Assembly: GCA_036971715.1 (NCBI GenBank)
Contig: JAVHJL010000012.1
Span: 1,426,001 to 1,490,000 of the forward strand
Origin: Arthrobotrys musiformis
Taxonomy: Eukaryota; Ascomycota; Orbiliomycetes; Orbiliales; Orbiliaceae
Direction of reading: 5' to 3'
Length of the DNA stretch: 64,000 nucleotides
Position numbers and translations under genes: made by a program. Shown here one piece after another: positions 10,826-22,099 of this stretch. Under the pieces are notes generated by a model. The model was not told where the DNA came from and did no database searches. It worked only from the letters and a program-made list of their open reading frames with translations. How positions within the stretch are numbered: position 1 is the stretch's first letter; each line of letters begins with the position of its first letter.

Positions 10826-11329
10826 GGAGGAAAGTGAACCTGTTCGAGAGCCTGAACAGGAAATCGAGGAGGACCCGGAAGAAATGGAAATGTACGCGGA
10901 GGTACTTCGACGTCACGAGGCGGGGGAGGATACCTGGATACCTTACTACATGACATGGCGCAGAATTCTTCAAAATTTGGGGAATTTACTTCCCGAGTAC
11001 TTTCGTACAAACCGTATCGAAAGAAGCGTGGTGAGCCTACGGAATTACAGAAATTCTGGGAACGGGAGAGTTCTATAGGTGTATAATGTGGCCTCGAAGC
11101 CTGTAATTAGAATTAAATTATTTGAACTTTGCCGGAAAAAAAGTGTTGGGGGAGTGTTTGGGGACGATAAATTCCCGTTATCAATTATTTTTTATTTTTT
11201 TTATTTTTGTGTTTTTATTTTTTAATTTTTTTTTTTTAAATTATTTTTTTTTCCAAGGCTGCCAAAAAAAAAAAAAAAAAAAAAGCCCGGCATAGAAAGG
11301 CCCCGGGCCAAATCTGGGCTCTAGGCCTA
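10826..11329. other. Spacer with poly-T/poly-A tracts
   Basis: A plus frame (10791-11078) starts inside an (ATTTT)n run and is Glu-rich, without a motif; I do not call it. Long T runs at 11190-11250 and an A run at 11266-11284 follow. Confidence 0.35.
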
Positions 11330-11366
11330 CAGGCTTAAGTACCTAGGTAGTTAGTAGGCCGGTTAG

Positions 11367-11405
<39 letters not shown>

Positions 11406-11700
11406 ATTAGGAGGTAGGTAGGTAGTAGGTAGGCCGGAACCTAGGCCAGAAGGTAGGCCAGAAGGTAGGCCGGTAGGCCGGTAGGTAGGACGGTAGGCTG
11501 GCGTTTGGTTACGAGACTGGCAACCTGCAAACCTACCTTACGTAGTCGCCGGCCTACTTTCTGGCCTAAGTCGCCAGCCTACCCACCAGCCTGCCCACCA
11601 TCCTGCCCACCAGCCTATTTACCAGCCTACCTACTGCCTTACATACAGGCCTACCATGAGCTAACTACAGGCCTATCAAGGGCCTACTATAGGCTGTGGG
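11330..11700. repeat. GGCAGGCAGG / CCTGCCCACC array
   Basis: Starts with a clean (GGCA)n block (11369-11405), then irregular GGTAGGCC units, then the reverse-complement type CCTGCCCACCAG from 11570. The array therefore changes strand sense half-way, which gives it some fold-back potential. Confidence 0.85.
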
Positions 11701-12815
11701 GTCTGTGGAAAGATCTGAAAGAAGATAGGCACATAAATCAATTATTATTGTTTCTGAATTTTTGTGTTTTGATAAAATTTATAAAATGAGTTTGATCAAA
11801 AACCCCAAAACTTTTTGAAAAACATTATGAGGAACTCTTGCTCAAGCACGACTCTTGAACGACACCTTCGGTTTGGATCTCGATAGATGGAGATCGCTTT
11901 CTCTTCAAGCCTGTACTCAGTTCTGGGGTCCGTTCCGAAACCTGGGATACTACTTGCTGGAGCTGGGGGGTTGGGGCATAGTGCCCTCTCTCTCCTCCTC
12001 GATACAGGGAGGAATTTCTGGCTGAGATACAGCCGCTATTGGAGATAGCTTACTGTGATGAGAGGAGGGATGGAAGATCTTCTCGTAGGATTCTGGCCAG
12101 CCACTACGGGCTTTATTTGCTTTTGAGGGGTCGAACGTGGTGGTAGTGGTGATATTCCCTGACTGAAGTCCCACTGCTGGGATTCTTGCCCCTTGTTCTT
12201 GGTTTGATTCTTCGAGCATCTACTTTATCCCTCGGCGAGGTGTTGCCCGTGGCTTTTAATAGCCAACGCTCAGCTGATCAGCGTACAAACAATATCACAA
12301 AAACAATTTTACCACAGATAATGGGAGATATTCCAGATCTGCTCTCTCAATTCATAAGGATACCGCTCATGTTCGAAGTGGTCCTGAAGATCTTGAGAAT
12401 GGTTTGTGAAGTCTTGTTCCGTAGTAGCAGTTTATTTTACGCCACAACAAACACAAGTGTACATGTATTATGTAAGCTAGTACAATTGCATACTATTCCC
12501 TGATTCGGCAATAGCGTGGGGCCCCAGCACAGAGAAGCCTCCCAGCTTGTCAGAGCGCATGGAAATAGAAAAGAAACCCATTTTGGGGACCAGAGTGATA
12601 TTTTCTTTTCCCTTCGATGAGCCCACTCACAAATCCCAAACGTTAATGCACTGGCGGCCTTCGAGCTACTCTCGCTGTTAGCTCATGGACGCAATGCAAC
12701 CTTGTAACTGAGGGCGTATTTTCGGAGCAACTTTACAAACTTTGCATACCTTGCGGTGCTCTCCACGCACTACCCACGGTCCACCAAATCTACAGCCAGG
12801 AGGTGACCACCATCT
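11701..12815. other. Intergenic upstream of the wall-protein gene
   Basis: No supported gene. An 89-residue minus frame with a real ATG (12219 to 11950) is Ser/Pro/Thr-rich and has no recognisable motif. Confidence 0.35.
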
Positions 12816-12820
12816 CGAAA

Positions 12821-12829
12821 TATATAAAG
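12821..12829 (+). promoter_or_regulatory. TATA box of the wall-protein gene
   Basis: TATATAAAG lies 146 nt before the start codon at 12975, followed by a pyrimidine-rich leader (CTTCTACTC...CTTCCTTGTC), the usual layout for a strongly expressed fungal gene. The transcription start is probably 30-60 nt downstream. Confidence 0.6.
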
Positions 12830-12974
12830 GATTGTCTCTTGCTCCATGGATAATCTCTTCTACTCACCAGCATTCGCTTCCTTGTCTTAATCAATCGTCT
12901 TTCGCTGACAACCAACTCTTCTTAACGTTTTTCAATTCCATTTCTTTCGCTACCGAATCAAATAATATTTCAGG

Positions 12975-14034
12975 ATGAAGTTCAACGCTATCCATTTGGC
13001 CGCAGTTCTCTCTGCTGTGCAGGCCGTCTACGCCGCTCCTAAAGCCGGTTACGGATATGGAAACGATTACTATCAACCCACCACAGTAACAAAGAGTAAG
13101 TCATTCGATTGCGCAATATAGAAAACATGGGTTTTAGAATATGCCATTCTAACGAAATCGATTGTCTATAGCTTCCACTGTCACCAGTGTTAGCACAAAG
13201 ACTCTTCCAGCTTCGACCGTTACTAGTGTCAAGACTGTTACAGTTGGCCCATCCACTGTTACCAGCACCACTACTTGCACAAGCACAGTCACCAAGACCG
13301 CTCCAGCTGTCACCAACACTGTCACCAGCACTGTTACAAAGGCGGGTGAGAAGGTCACAGTTACTTATACTCAGCCAGCTGTCACCAACTACGTCACCAA
13401 GACTCAGACCATTGCTGGTCAGCCAGTCACTGTTACTCAACAGGCTGTGACTGTCACCAAGACCGCTAACATTGGTTATGCTACAACCATCACTGCCACC
13501 ACCACCAAGACTGCTCCAGCTGTTACCGTCACCAAGACTGTCCAGGGATACTCCACCATCACCTCCACTATCACCAAGGACGTTGGATATACTACCACCA
13601 TCACCAAGACCGTCGCTGGCCAGCCAGTCACCGTTACTAAGCAGGCTGTCACTGTCACCAAGACTGTTCAAGGATACGGAGCCACTGTCACCTCCACTGT
13701 CACCTCCACTGTCACCTCTACTGTCACCTCCACCGTCACTAAGAACGCCGGTTATGCCACCACTGTCACTAAGATTGTCCACGGTGCTACCGTTACCAAG
13801 GCTGCCACCATTGCCAAGACTGTCAACGGTGGTTACCCAGTCACTATCACCAAGACTACCACTACCACCAAGACTGTCCAGGGCGGTTATCCAGTCACCA
13901 TCACTAAGACTCTTACCAAGGACTATCAGGGTGCCACCATCACCAAGTACTCCACCAAGACCATCACTGTTACCAAGGCTGCTCAGCCAACTCCTTATAA
14001 CAGCGGTAACAACGGTGGATACTACAAGAACTAA
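12975..14034 (+). CDS. Secreted Thr/Val-repeat cell-wall-type protein
   Basis: Two exons: 12975-13095 and 13172-14034. The 76-nt intron has a GTAAGT donor, a CTAAC branch site at 13149 and a TATAG acceptor, with phase 1 conserved. The product is 327 residues. Residues 1-21 form a signal peptide (MKFNAIHLAAVLSAVQAVYA, cleavage expected after YA), followed by a Gly/Tyr-rich start of the mature chain. From about residue 35 to the end the chain is an irregular repeat of T-V-T-K/S-T units, interspersed with GY, AGQPVTVT and VQGGYPVTIT modules. There is a single Cys and no C-terminal hydrophobic GPI tail; the end is a short Asn/Gly/Tyr tail. I infer a heavily O-mannosylated extracellular or wall protein; no enzyme domain is visible. 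Codons are strongly biased to C-ending ACC/GTC, which suggests high expression. A long antisense open frame (13782-13039) is a codon-bias shadow. Confidence 0.88.
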
Positions 14035-14740
14035 GAGGGCTTACGCCTTCTAAAACGGAGTTTATTGACTTCAAATGATTTTCATGAACGCGAATAACCA
14101 CTAATAAAGATCACATCGCATGTTCGGGTTTAGTCCTTTTTTTCGTTTCTCATTTCAAAGTTCGGCATAGCATTTGCGTTTGGATATCTTTCTAGTTCTA
14201 TGAGCATTTGCATTGATTGCCATTCCTTTTTTTTTCAAAATATTACACACACAGCCCATTGCGTTGACTTCTGTAATGATATTAACACCCCCTATTCTAA
14301 TAATCTGGTCTGTCTACGAAAATATTTGCTCTACTGTTTGGCCTACGGGATTGCTTGTTAGCGGTAAGTAAGGAAGTATCACGGATATTAATAATAAGCT
14401 ATGTGTATTAGAAAATATTTGGGGGTACCGGGTGAGCGATATTTGAGTAGAGGTATGATTATATTCTGTAATTAATAGAGGAATAGGATACCTGTATATC
14501 TTTAGAAGATGTGATCTGCCTGTTGAAGATGGTATGTACCCGGTTTGTTGGATTATACGAACTCGCTTGATGCTAATCTGAAACTGGGTTTGTAAATACG
14601 CACCACTACACAACATGCTACGCCTTATCTCGTAAACCAGATGCTACTGTATCTACCTAGGTAGTTACGCCTGTCTGTAGACCATCAATTTGGATAGAAC
14701 CATCGATCGCATGCGGGTGGACCGGCCGAGCCTAGCGAGG
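14035..14740. other. 3' flank and spacer
   Basis: No gene seen. AATAAAG at 14104 is a candidate polyadenylation signal for the wall-protein gene. Confidence 0.4.
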
Positions 14741-14960
14741 AACATACTAAGACGAGCCGAGTATCCGAGCCAAGCAGAAGTGCATGGAGGCGAGCCGAGC
14801 CAGGCACAAGTGTAATCAAGCCGAGCCGATTGGACGAGTCGTATACGGACGAGCAATTGGCCGAGCCTATCTGAATAATGTACCTGGCTGAGCCGAGTAT
14901 ATGAGACGATATGGACATGGACGAGCAATTGACCGGCCGCGTCGACAACACGCTGCAGCG
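14740..14960. repeat. Degenerate GAGCCGAG-rich repeat
   Basis: The motif GCCGAGCC / GGACGAGC recurs about a dozen times at irregular spacing (for example 14755, 14790, 14820, 14852). Minus frames across it are low-complexity shadows. Confidence 0.5.
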
Positions 14961-15439
14961 CTGGCCGAAATATCGGACGAGGGCGTCAGGCCTAAAGGAC
15001 GAGCCAATATGAGTCTCGTTGGGATGCCACGGGAATGAGCAGGCTGAGTTCAGCATGCGGACTTCCGAAGCAGACGTTGAGAAGCGTCAGTCAAATGCTG
15101 TTACCGTTCGTTGAGAGCGATAAAAAATAAGGTACGACTTTTGCTCTTGGATCTATTTGCGTTTTGGTTCCGACCGCCAACCCAATGCTATCGTGCATGC
15201 CTGCTCCTAGAATACGCTCTGTTCCTCGCAGGTGACCGAGTCAGCGCTCAAGCGGTGTGGCTTTGAGAACCGGTAGCCGGTTTGGTGAAACAGTGAGCCT
15301 TTCCAAGTGGCTCAAAACGTCCTGAATTCGATTCAGGAAAATAGCTCTAGGGGTCACTAATTTGGAAAAATTAAGTAGAGTCCTCCTGTTGAGCGAGAAG
15401 CCCTTAAAGCCCGACCTTTGCAGGTAAAAGTGTTCTAAA

Positions 15440-16115
15440 AATTCCTCGCTGGTCGAAAGGGACGCAGCAGAGTTCTCTTACTGAACGAAAGCCACCGAGC
15501 CCAATCTTTGTAGAAAAGAATGTTCTAAAGATCGCTCGCAGGTCTAGACGGACGCCGCAGAGTTTTCTTACTGAACGAAAGCCCCCGAATCCCGCCTGAT
15601 GAAAAGTTCTAAAGATCGCTCGCAGGTCTAAACGGACGCAGCAGAGCTCACTTACGGAACAGAGGCCCTCTTGACGAAACGGCTCTAAGGATCCCTCGCT
15701 GGTTTAAAGGAACACAGCGGAGTTTTCTTACCAAACCCGAAACCCTCCGGAACCCAAGTATCTAGATATATGTACATACCTAGATTTTTGTTAGTACCGC
15801 CCTTCGACGCGCAATTCGCCAAAATGTGCCGTAAATTGTGGGGAATTCTTACGGCCCACCAAGGCCGCAGGGGTTAATGGTCCCGACTAGGATGATTTGT
15901 GATAGGTGCCAGTACAGTCCGAGGTTTCTAGCTTCGACGCCGAAGAAGCCTCAGGCTAGTAAAAGTACCAGGTATCCGTGGTGGTCGATAGGACAAGTTC
16001 AAAAAGGAGTATAGTTAGACGGAAAGACGTCGTGATCCTCTTTGAAATAGCTCTAAAGATCCCTGGTCTAGAGGTACACCAGCTGAGTTCTCTCACTGAG
16101 CCGATCTCTTCACTT
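15440..16115 (+). repeat. LTR-like block with 88-bp tandem units, copy 1
   Basis: Tandem units of about 88 bp (TTCTAAAGATCGCTCGCAGG, GCAGAGTTTTCTTAC, CCCGCCTGATGAA) are followed by ACCCGAAACCCTCCGGAACC and, after a non-matching stretch, by GGAAAGACGTCGTGATCCTC to CACTGAGCCGATCTCTTCAC. The same blocks in the same order occur at 36575-37015, where they follow a copia RNase H relic. I infer that both are LTR or 3' regions of one copia family. Confidence 0.6.
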
Positions 16116-16216
16116 TCAGATTCACCAAATGCACGACGATTCATCACACCAACACCTTTGGTAACTAGCAACCCCTGACTATTGAATGGCCTCATGAACA
16201 AACAAATGAAACGGAG

Positions 16217-16218
16217 GG

Positions 16219-16253
<35 letters not shown>
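16217..16253 (+). repeat. Poly-A tract (about 36 A)
   Basis: A near-pure A run. It could be a retroposed 3' tail, but I see no source gene or clear target duplication next to it. Confidence 0.8.
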
Positions 16254-16256
<3 letters not shown>

Positions 16257-16584
16257 TAATTAAAAATGGGTCGAGCTATTGGCCCTGCTGACGCAGGCTC
16301 ATTCACGGCGTGGGCGAGCAGCATGCGCAAATGTAATGCCGCGCGTTGACTGCGGGGCATGAATGGGCCGTATAAATGTGCAGTGTAAGCTGCCATCTCT
16401 TGTTAATATTTAATTCATAAAAAGAATTTTTTTTTCCTGATTTAGAGCTCTTGAAGAAATTTTACTGAATTAAGAATTAACGCGAGCATTCTTGTTGCAT
16501 GTCATGAAGCGGTGAGTGAGAGAGGCTCAACCGCACTTTTTTGTCGACGCGGCCCCTGCTAACGCAGTATTTATTCAAGAGCCA

Positions 16585-16710
16585 TGCTATCGTCGTTTGT
16601 AGACGTATTCGTTGTGTTTATTACTCTCACACCAGAAATCCAGATTTGGACGATAGCACGGGTGTGTATTAAAACGCCACTTTTCATGGGTGTGCGAATA
16701 GCCTACCTCT
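16585..16710 (+). repeat. Family A element, one end only
   Basis: GTTTGTAGACGTATTCGTTG and a CTCTCACACC segment are followed by GGACGATAGCACGGGTGTG and CGCCACTTTTCATGGGTGTG. This is the right arm of the foldback family found at 1506-2394, without its partner arm. Confidence 0.6.
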
Positions 16711-16907
16711 TATTCAAAACCAAATAAAATTTAGAATCAATCAGAAAAAAACGAGACAATTTGAAATTCAAAAATAATTCAAAAATAGCAATTTTTCATC
16801 GAGTTATTTTTCAAAAAGTAAAATGAAATAAATCTTCCCGCGCTATACATGTACATAATAATTCTATAAATATATGCTCTTGAAGTTCAAACTTGATCAA
16901 AATTACC

Positions 16908-17144
16908 ATGGGCAACCCACACCAAGCCTCGCTCAAAACAGTTATGACGTTTTATCCTGCTTCTCGGTGTATCGCCCTCAGCTGTGACCTTCAAACAGTG
17001 ATAAACTTAATCAAATCAGTCGGCATTACGAAGATACAAGCAGGCCCTCTAACGCAACTCGCATCTGAAGATATGACAATGTCTTGTAACTTTTGGTTGC
17101 TATCGCAGCTGCCATTCCATATCGGAAACGAATTCATCTCGTAG
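16908..17144 (+). CDS. Small hypothetical ORF
   Basis: 78 codons from an ATG in good context (ATTACCATGG). I do not recognise it. It shows no signal peptide or domain and lies between repeats; it may be chance or a gene fragment. Confidence 0.2.
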   Translation: MGNPHQASLKTVMTFYPASRCIALSCDLQTVINLIKSVGITKIQAGPLTQLASEDMTMSCNFWLLSQLPFHIGNEFIS

Positions 17145-17244
17145 TTCTTCGGCAGAGGTTTTTTTTTTTTTTTTTTTCATTGATTTTATAACAGCTGATA
17201 GAACATTACTATTACCTCCTATGGATTAATTTTAGGCGTCCACC

Positions 17245-18110
17245 ATTTTCGGCGTTCACTATTTTCGGCGTGTTCTATTTGTACATACGTACTATTTCGG
17301 TACCTATATTTTGCCTGCTTACCCCACCATAACAACTATAGTAATTTTCACCTTAGTGAGTGTCGGCTAAGCAACCGGCCTGATCTTCAATTCATAAGTT
17401 GGAAGTATGTATGTGCGATTCACAGGCTTATAGGCGTGCTATTCACAGGCTTATAGGCGTGTAGTTCACAGGCTTATAGATAGGCGTGCAGTTCACAGGC
17501 GGGTAGGCGTGCAATTCACAGGCAGGTAGGTGCCAGTGGTTTACAGACCTGTAGACGTATTGTGCCTCTATCAGTGCCTGGATTCGAGGCTAGTTCTGTT
17601 TGATTACTCTGAAATTTTTTTTTTAGGGAAATGCTATTTCCGTACCCCCGTTTTCGCTAGAACCGTACGTATACCCTTTCATTACAACAAAAACAATGGA
17701 AATTTTTTCAGAGTAATAAACAGAATAGTTTCAAGTGAACTGCACACCTATAAGCCTGTGAATTGCACGCCCATAGGGCATTACATTGGGCTCGATTTTG
17801 GGCTCTTGGCGGGCTTTTCAGCAACCGCACAGACAGCCCATTTGGGACCATTTAATAATAACTCTTTGAATACTAATTAATATTTTTGAATTATTTTTGA
17901 ATATTTTAAATAGTTTTGTTTTTTTCTAGTTGATTCTAAATCGAACTGCACGCTCATAGGCCTGTGAATCGCGTGTATATTCAGTTTAGTAGTCTGGTGG
18001 TCACTTCAGTTTAGGTGAGAGTTAAGTTGCTCAGCCAACACTTACGAGCGTGAAAATTAATGTAGACCCATTTTTTATTGTTTTTGTGTAGTGGAGGGGT
18101 AAGAATATAT
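17245..18110. repeat. Composite of family D and family G repeats
   Basis: 17245-17690 is a family D copy: a GTGAGTGTCGGCTAAGCAAC segment, CACAGGCTTATAGGCGTG tandem units and a GCTATTTCCGTACCCC tip. 17720-18110 is a second copy in the opposite sense, ending with GTGGAGGGG. Between them at 17778-17860 sits family G (GGGCATTACATTGGGCTCG to CAGACAGCCCATTTGGGACC). The insertions are layered. Confidence 0.6.
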
Positions 18111-18239
18111 ATAGATGGATGTGGCAATTTCACCACACAAAAACTTTCTAAAAAATATGATACAATATTCTGAATTTAATTATATATTTTTAGGGCTCTA
18201 CATGGGCTGGGCTGGGTTTAACCCAGAATATGTGTTGTG

Positions 18240-18400
18240 GGTTACCCAGCCCATTTCGAGCCCAAATAAAAAGCCCCAAAAAGAACCCAGCCCAAAAAAA
18301 AAGCCCAAAAAAAAAGCCCAAAAAAAGCCCAAAAAAAAGCCCAGCCCAAATTGAGCCCAGCCCAAAAAAAAGCCCAAATCTGGGCTCAATTTGGGCTTTT
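18240..18400. repeat. AGCCCAAAAAAA minisatellite
   Basis: About ten degenerate units of 10-14 bp (AGCCC plus an A run), with the last two in reverse orientation. Open frames across it are Lys/Pro or Phe/Gly shadows. Confidence 0.8.
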
Positions 18401-18409
18401 TGGTGAACT

Positions 18410-18707
18410 TAGAAAAAAAAAAAAAATGAAAACACAAAAACAAAAAATGAAAAAATTAATATAGAATTAATTAATTAATAAAAAAGATTTAAAAAAAATA
18501 TAATTATATTTATTTTTAATATTTTTTTAATTTTTTTTATTTATTAATTAATATTTTAAATGCTTTTAAAATAATTAAAATTTTATTTTTTAATTTTTTT
18601 TGTTGTTGTTTCGCTTAAATTACTAAAATAATATAATTAAGCGAGAAAACCACAACAAAATTCTTAAAAATATATATATTTATTTTATAAAATAATTTTT
18701 TGAACTT
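18410..18707. other. AT-rich tract
   Basis: Almost pure A/T. Imperfect inverted motifs (TTTCGCTTAAATTA near 18610 and TAAGCGAGAAAACC near 18637) resemble those of the nested element at 19417-20084. Confidence 0.5.
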
Positions 18708-18960
18708 GAGGCTTCCTTCGGTCGCACTTAAACCCGACTGAATTCAAAAAGCCAGCCACATTCATCTACTACGCCACAATCTTTTCCAAATTGCAACACT
18801 CAAAACATAAAACTCAAACAAATAGCTCAATCTTCCAACACATTTTTTGTATGGGATTTTTTGGGCCCCCACACACCACATTTTGCAGAGGAGTGGGGAC
18901 GGCCACTGGGGAGTCCTTTAGTAACCCTTCCTTTCAGTCGGGCAAACGCCACATCAGTGC
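18708..18960 (+). repeat. Repeat family B, plus copy
   Basis: Starts CTTGAGGCTTCCTTCGGTCG, carries TTTTTGTATGGGA in the middle and ends CCTTCCTTTCAGTCGGGC. It is the reverse complement of 2633-2880 and shares its second half with 30281-30395. Confidence 0.65.
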
Positions 18961-19027
18961 CACATCCAGATTATCGCCACAACAATCACACCCCTGCAAT
19001 TTAATAATTTTAATTAGTTTTAATAAA

Positions 19028-20582
19028 CATCAGGAAAAAAACACATTTTTTTTGTGTGGTGTTTGACCCAGGATGGGCAGGATGGCAGGATGGAAACCTG
19101 CCTTCCGGATGGAAGCCCTTTCGTAGGATGGAGAACCTTCCATCGGATGGAAACCCCTCCATCGGATGGAAAAGCTTGGCATTATAATAAATATAATAAA
19201 TAATTACGTAATTAAGACAAAATTTAGAATATCGAATAAATGAATTTTAATTAATTTTATATTAATTCTATATAATAATAATAAAATACAAAAAATAGAA
19301 TTCTATAGAATTAACGTTTTACACCAGGAAGAGGACCACACGCAGAAGAGGACCAACAAAATTCAGCTTTTGAAAAATTATTAAAAAATGAATTTATTAT
19401 CAAAATTAATAAAAAGTAGATTTTTTGTTAGATCTAAATTAATATTATTATATATTAAATTTTATTTGCTTTCGTAAATGTATTTAATTTTTAATTAAAT
19501 TTTAAAAGTGAATTTTTACTGTTTTTTCGCTTAAACAACACAAAACTTTATATGACACAAAACAAAATTTTGTATATACAATTTTGAGATTTTAAAATGA
19601 TTTTATTTAAAATTTTGTATTGATATATATATATATAAATTTAATATGTTTATAATATCACTGAAACAAATAAAATTAATTAAAAATATTTAAATAATAT
19701 TCAAAATTTATAGAGTTATTAAGATATAAAATATTCAAATTTAATAAAAACAACACATTTTTTGCAACATTAATAACTTGTTTAATATTTAATATTTTTA
19801 AATAATTTTTGAATATTTCAAATTATATTCATTATAATAAAAATGTATTAAAATTTCACAAAATACAACAAATTAAAGATAAAATTTTTTTAATTTAAAA
19901 AGTGTTGATTTTTTTGAATTTATATATACAAAATTTTGTTTTGTGTCATATAAAATTTTGTGTTGTTTAAGCGAAAAAACAGCAAAAATTCACTTTTAAA
20001 ATTTAATTAAAAATTAAATACATTTACGAAAGCAAATAAAATTTAATATATAATAATATTAATTTAGATCTAACAAAAAATCTAATTTTTATTTATAAAA
20101 AAAAATTATATATATATAAAAAAATATATATAAAAAAAAAAAAATTATATATATATAAAAAAATATATAAAAAAAAAAAATAAAAATAAAAATAAATTTT
20201 CTAAGTTATTTTTTTTATATAAAAATTTTTTTTTTGTTCTAAGTTTTTTTTTATATATAAATAAATTTTTTTTTTTTTTTTTTTAATTTTTTTTTTTTGG
20301 TGGTGGTGGTGAAGAGAAAAGAATTAAGTTTTTGTTTTCACAAAAATGAAAAAGAGAATAATTTATATTATTTTTTTTGTTTACATTTAATTACTTGATT
20401 TAGAATAATAAAATCGAACATTTCGAACAACAGATTAACAACACATTAAAAATATAACAACACATTATTTTTAATGTGGTGTTTGCTTCTAAGGAACAAG
20501 ATGGAGCGCGATGGAGCTCGATGGAACGCGATGGAGAGCCTTCCATCCGATGGAATTATGGACATGTGTTTTTTTCCTGATG
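19028..20582 (+). mobile_element. Non-autonomous element with 19-bp TIR, interrupted
   Basis: Both ends carry the same inverted terminus, CATCAGGAAAAAAACACAT at 19028 and its complement ending at 20582. Subterminal GATGGA-rich blocks lie at both ends (19070-19180 and 20500-20560), and a GGTGGTGGTGGTGAAGAG segment follows the internal AT-rich part. A shorter copy at 39570-40345 (opposite sense) has the same flanking parts but lacks about 800 bp in the middle, where the second element (about 19312-20280) sits here. No transposase is present. Confidence 0.7.
19417..20084. mobile_element. Nested AT-rich element with 164-bp inverted arms
   Basis: Arms 19417-19580 and 19921-20084 are near-perfect reverse complements (TAGATTTTTTGTTAGATC at the outside, ACAAAATTTTGTATATA at the inside). 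Each arm carries a TTTTTCGCTTAAACAACAC motif. The real insert is probably somewhat longer (about 19312-20280), judged from the uninterrupted copy at 39570-40345. It is extremely AT-rich and has no ORF. Confidence 0.7.
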
Positions 20583-20690
20583 TAATTGTTATAATTGACA
20601 TTATTAATTGTTATAATTGTTATAATTGACATTATTAATTGTTATCATCATGATTGTTATCATTGTTATCATTGTTATCATTGTTAAGTT
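20583..20690. repeat. 9-bp satellite, mixed units
   Basis: ATAATTGTT units interleaved with GACATTATTA and later ATCATTGTT variants. It abuts the terminal inverted repeat of the element ending at 20582. Confidence 0.85.
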
Positions 20691-20838
20691 GGGACGTGGT
20701 AACACAGCTGTGTACATGTACACGGCGACTACTCTTAAAATAAAAGGGAAGCCCGGTACTCGATCAATAATTTCAAGTTCAAACTCAATTGAGTGTCTCG
20801 ACGAGCCGAATGTTACACTGCATCACAATCATAGGTGG

Positions 20839-20932
20839 TCAGTACCGCGGGACCAGTCAGCACCGCGGGACCAGTCACCGCGGGACCAGTCAGCACCGCG
20901 GGACCAGTCAGCACCGCGGGACCAGTCAGGAC
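20839..20932 (+). repeat. 18-bp minisatellite (CAGCACCGCGGGACCAGT)
   Basis: About five units, one shortened by four bases. It is GC-rich in contrast to its surroundings. In one frame it would encode Arg-Gly-Thr-Ser-Gln-His repeats at the head of a 196-codon ORF that I do not accept as a gene. Confidence 0.85.
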
Positions 20933-21169
20933 CCGGATTCTGAATTGGAAAGGAGGAAAAGCATCTACTTCGCATTTATGACTTTGCTAATGGTAGGAGG
21001 GTTTCGTAAATTCACGGGACCCTTTTTTTCACGCTGCTCGGAAGAAGAATCACAGCTCTGGAGGGAGGCACGAGAGCTCCTACGCGAAGGCTTAAGGTTT
21101 TGGAGGCCCATGAGAGCTGTATTTCACCCCGTTAATGAAGAGATCAGCATCATAATTGGTCACCGCTGC

Positions 21170-21357
21170 AATAAAAAGGTCGAGTCAGAGGCTAGATTAA
21201 TAGTTTCTGCAGCCGTATTCACGTATAAGGCTCAGCCTGAGCGGCTACTAAGAGCTTTAATAGTTTTCCTGTTGGTTTTGTTACTTTCCAAGATGTTAAA
21301 AGTTTATCGTATAAACTCCTGTTACCAAAGTTGTATACGTCATGAGAAGGTTTTTAT
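21170..21357 (+). repeat. Repeat family I, copy 1
   Basis: About 180 bp (TCAGAGGCTAGATTAATA to GTATACGTCATGAGA) that match 55008-55190 at most positions. The shared segment keeps an open frame in both copies, with a hydrophobic FLLVLLLSKML / FLLIMLLSKIL stretch, so it may derive from a membrane-protein exon or be neutral repeat DNA. Confidence 0.6.
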
Positions 21358-21399
21358 TACCACACGCTCAGGCTGGTAAGATGGATTTTTGACTTATTC

Positions 21400-22090
21400 T
21401 TGAATATCTTAAACAGCTCTGTCTCTCTCTAACTAATTTCAAATTTTATTTGGTTTTGAATAAACATTACTAAAGGAAATAGTTTTTTGTTGGGGTGTTT
21501 GAGTGCAGGGGTGTAAAAGCAGTCGAACGAGAATACAAAGACACAGCTGTGACATCCCGTACATTTTCGGTAGAAAATATTTTCCCCTACAGACGTGGGG
21601 TGAATTTGGTCGACAGATTACCAATCTGAGACGCAAAAGACACTTGACGTCGACCTGGTTCAAACTCCAGGTGGGAAAGATCGTCTACCTATCCGAGGCG
21701 TCAACCGAAAAGGGTAACTACATGGCCCCTTTTGGCCAGGAGTTGCAAAACAAGATATGGCAGCTTTGTACGAAGTACAGGGGCTTGTGTCATAATTAAG
21801 TTGTCAATCTTGGCATTAATGCTTTTCTTGGCACAAACCGGCAGCACCCTCGGATCAACACCCTGAATACCACACCAACACTTTCTTTATTTATTTTACT
21901 TTCAGATAGATTTATTTTAATAAAATAAACACAGTAAATTTATTTATTATTATAAAACGAAAGAATTGCACGTTTTCTTTTCACAAAAACGTTGAGTTTT
22001 GAGGGAGCTACTTTTTGAAGTAGTGTTCGGGGTCTTCGGGAGGTTGAGGCGCTAAGTGAAAATTGAGATGCTAAGAATGACAACTTAATT
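21400..22090. other. Repeat-derived spacer with inverted 45-bp repeat
   Basis: 21430-21520 is a family C arm. 21770-21815 (GGGGCTTGTGTCATAATTAAG) and the complement of 22072-22112 are nearly identical and face each other. The second copy lies at the 3' end of the minus-strand JmjC relic, so the first may be a duplicated piece of that gene's tail. Confidence 0.45.
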
Positions 22091-22099
22091 ATGACACAA

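Noticed and set aside
11950..12219. 89-codon minus ORF with an ATG
   Set aside because: Low-complexity Ser/Pro/Thr product, no motif, no promoter or splice evidence.
13039..13782. 247-codon minus-strand ORF rich in Gly/Asp/Ser
   Set aside because: Lies entirely opposite the wall-protein gene; it is open only because the sense strand repeats ACC/GTC codons.
20626..21379. Two overlapping plus ORFs over the 18-bp minisatellite
   Set aside because: Both depend on the minisatellite and a dispersed repeat; starts are non-ATG or inside repeats, and no domain is visible.
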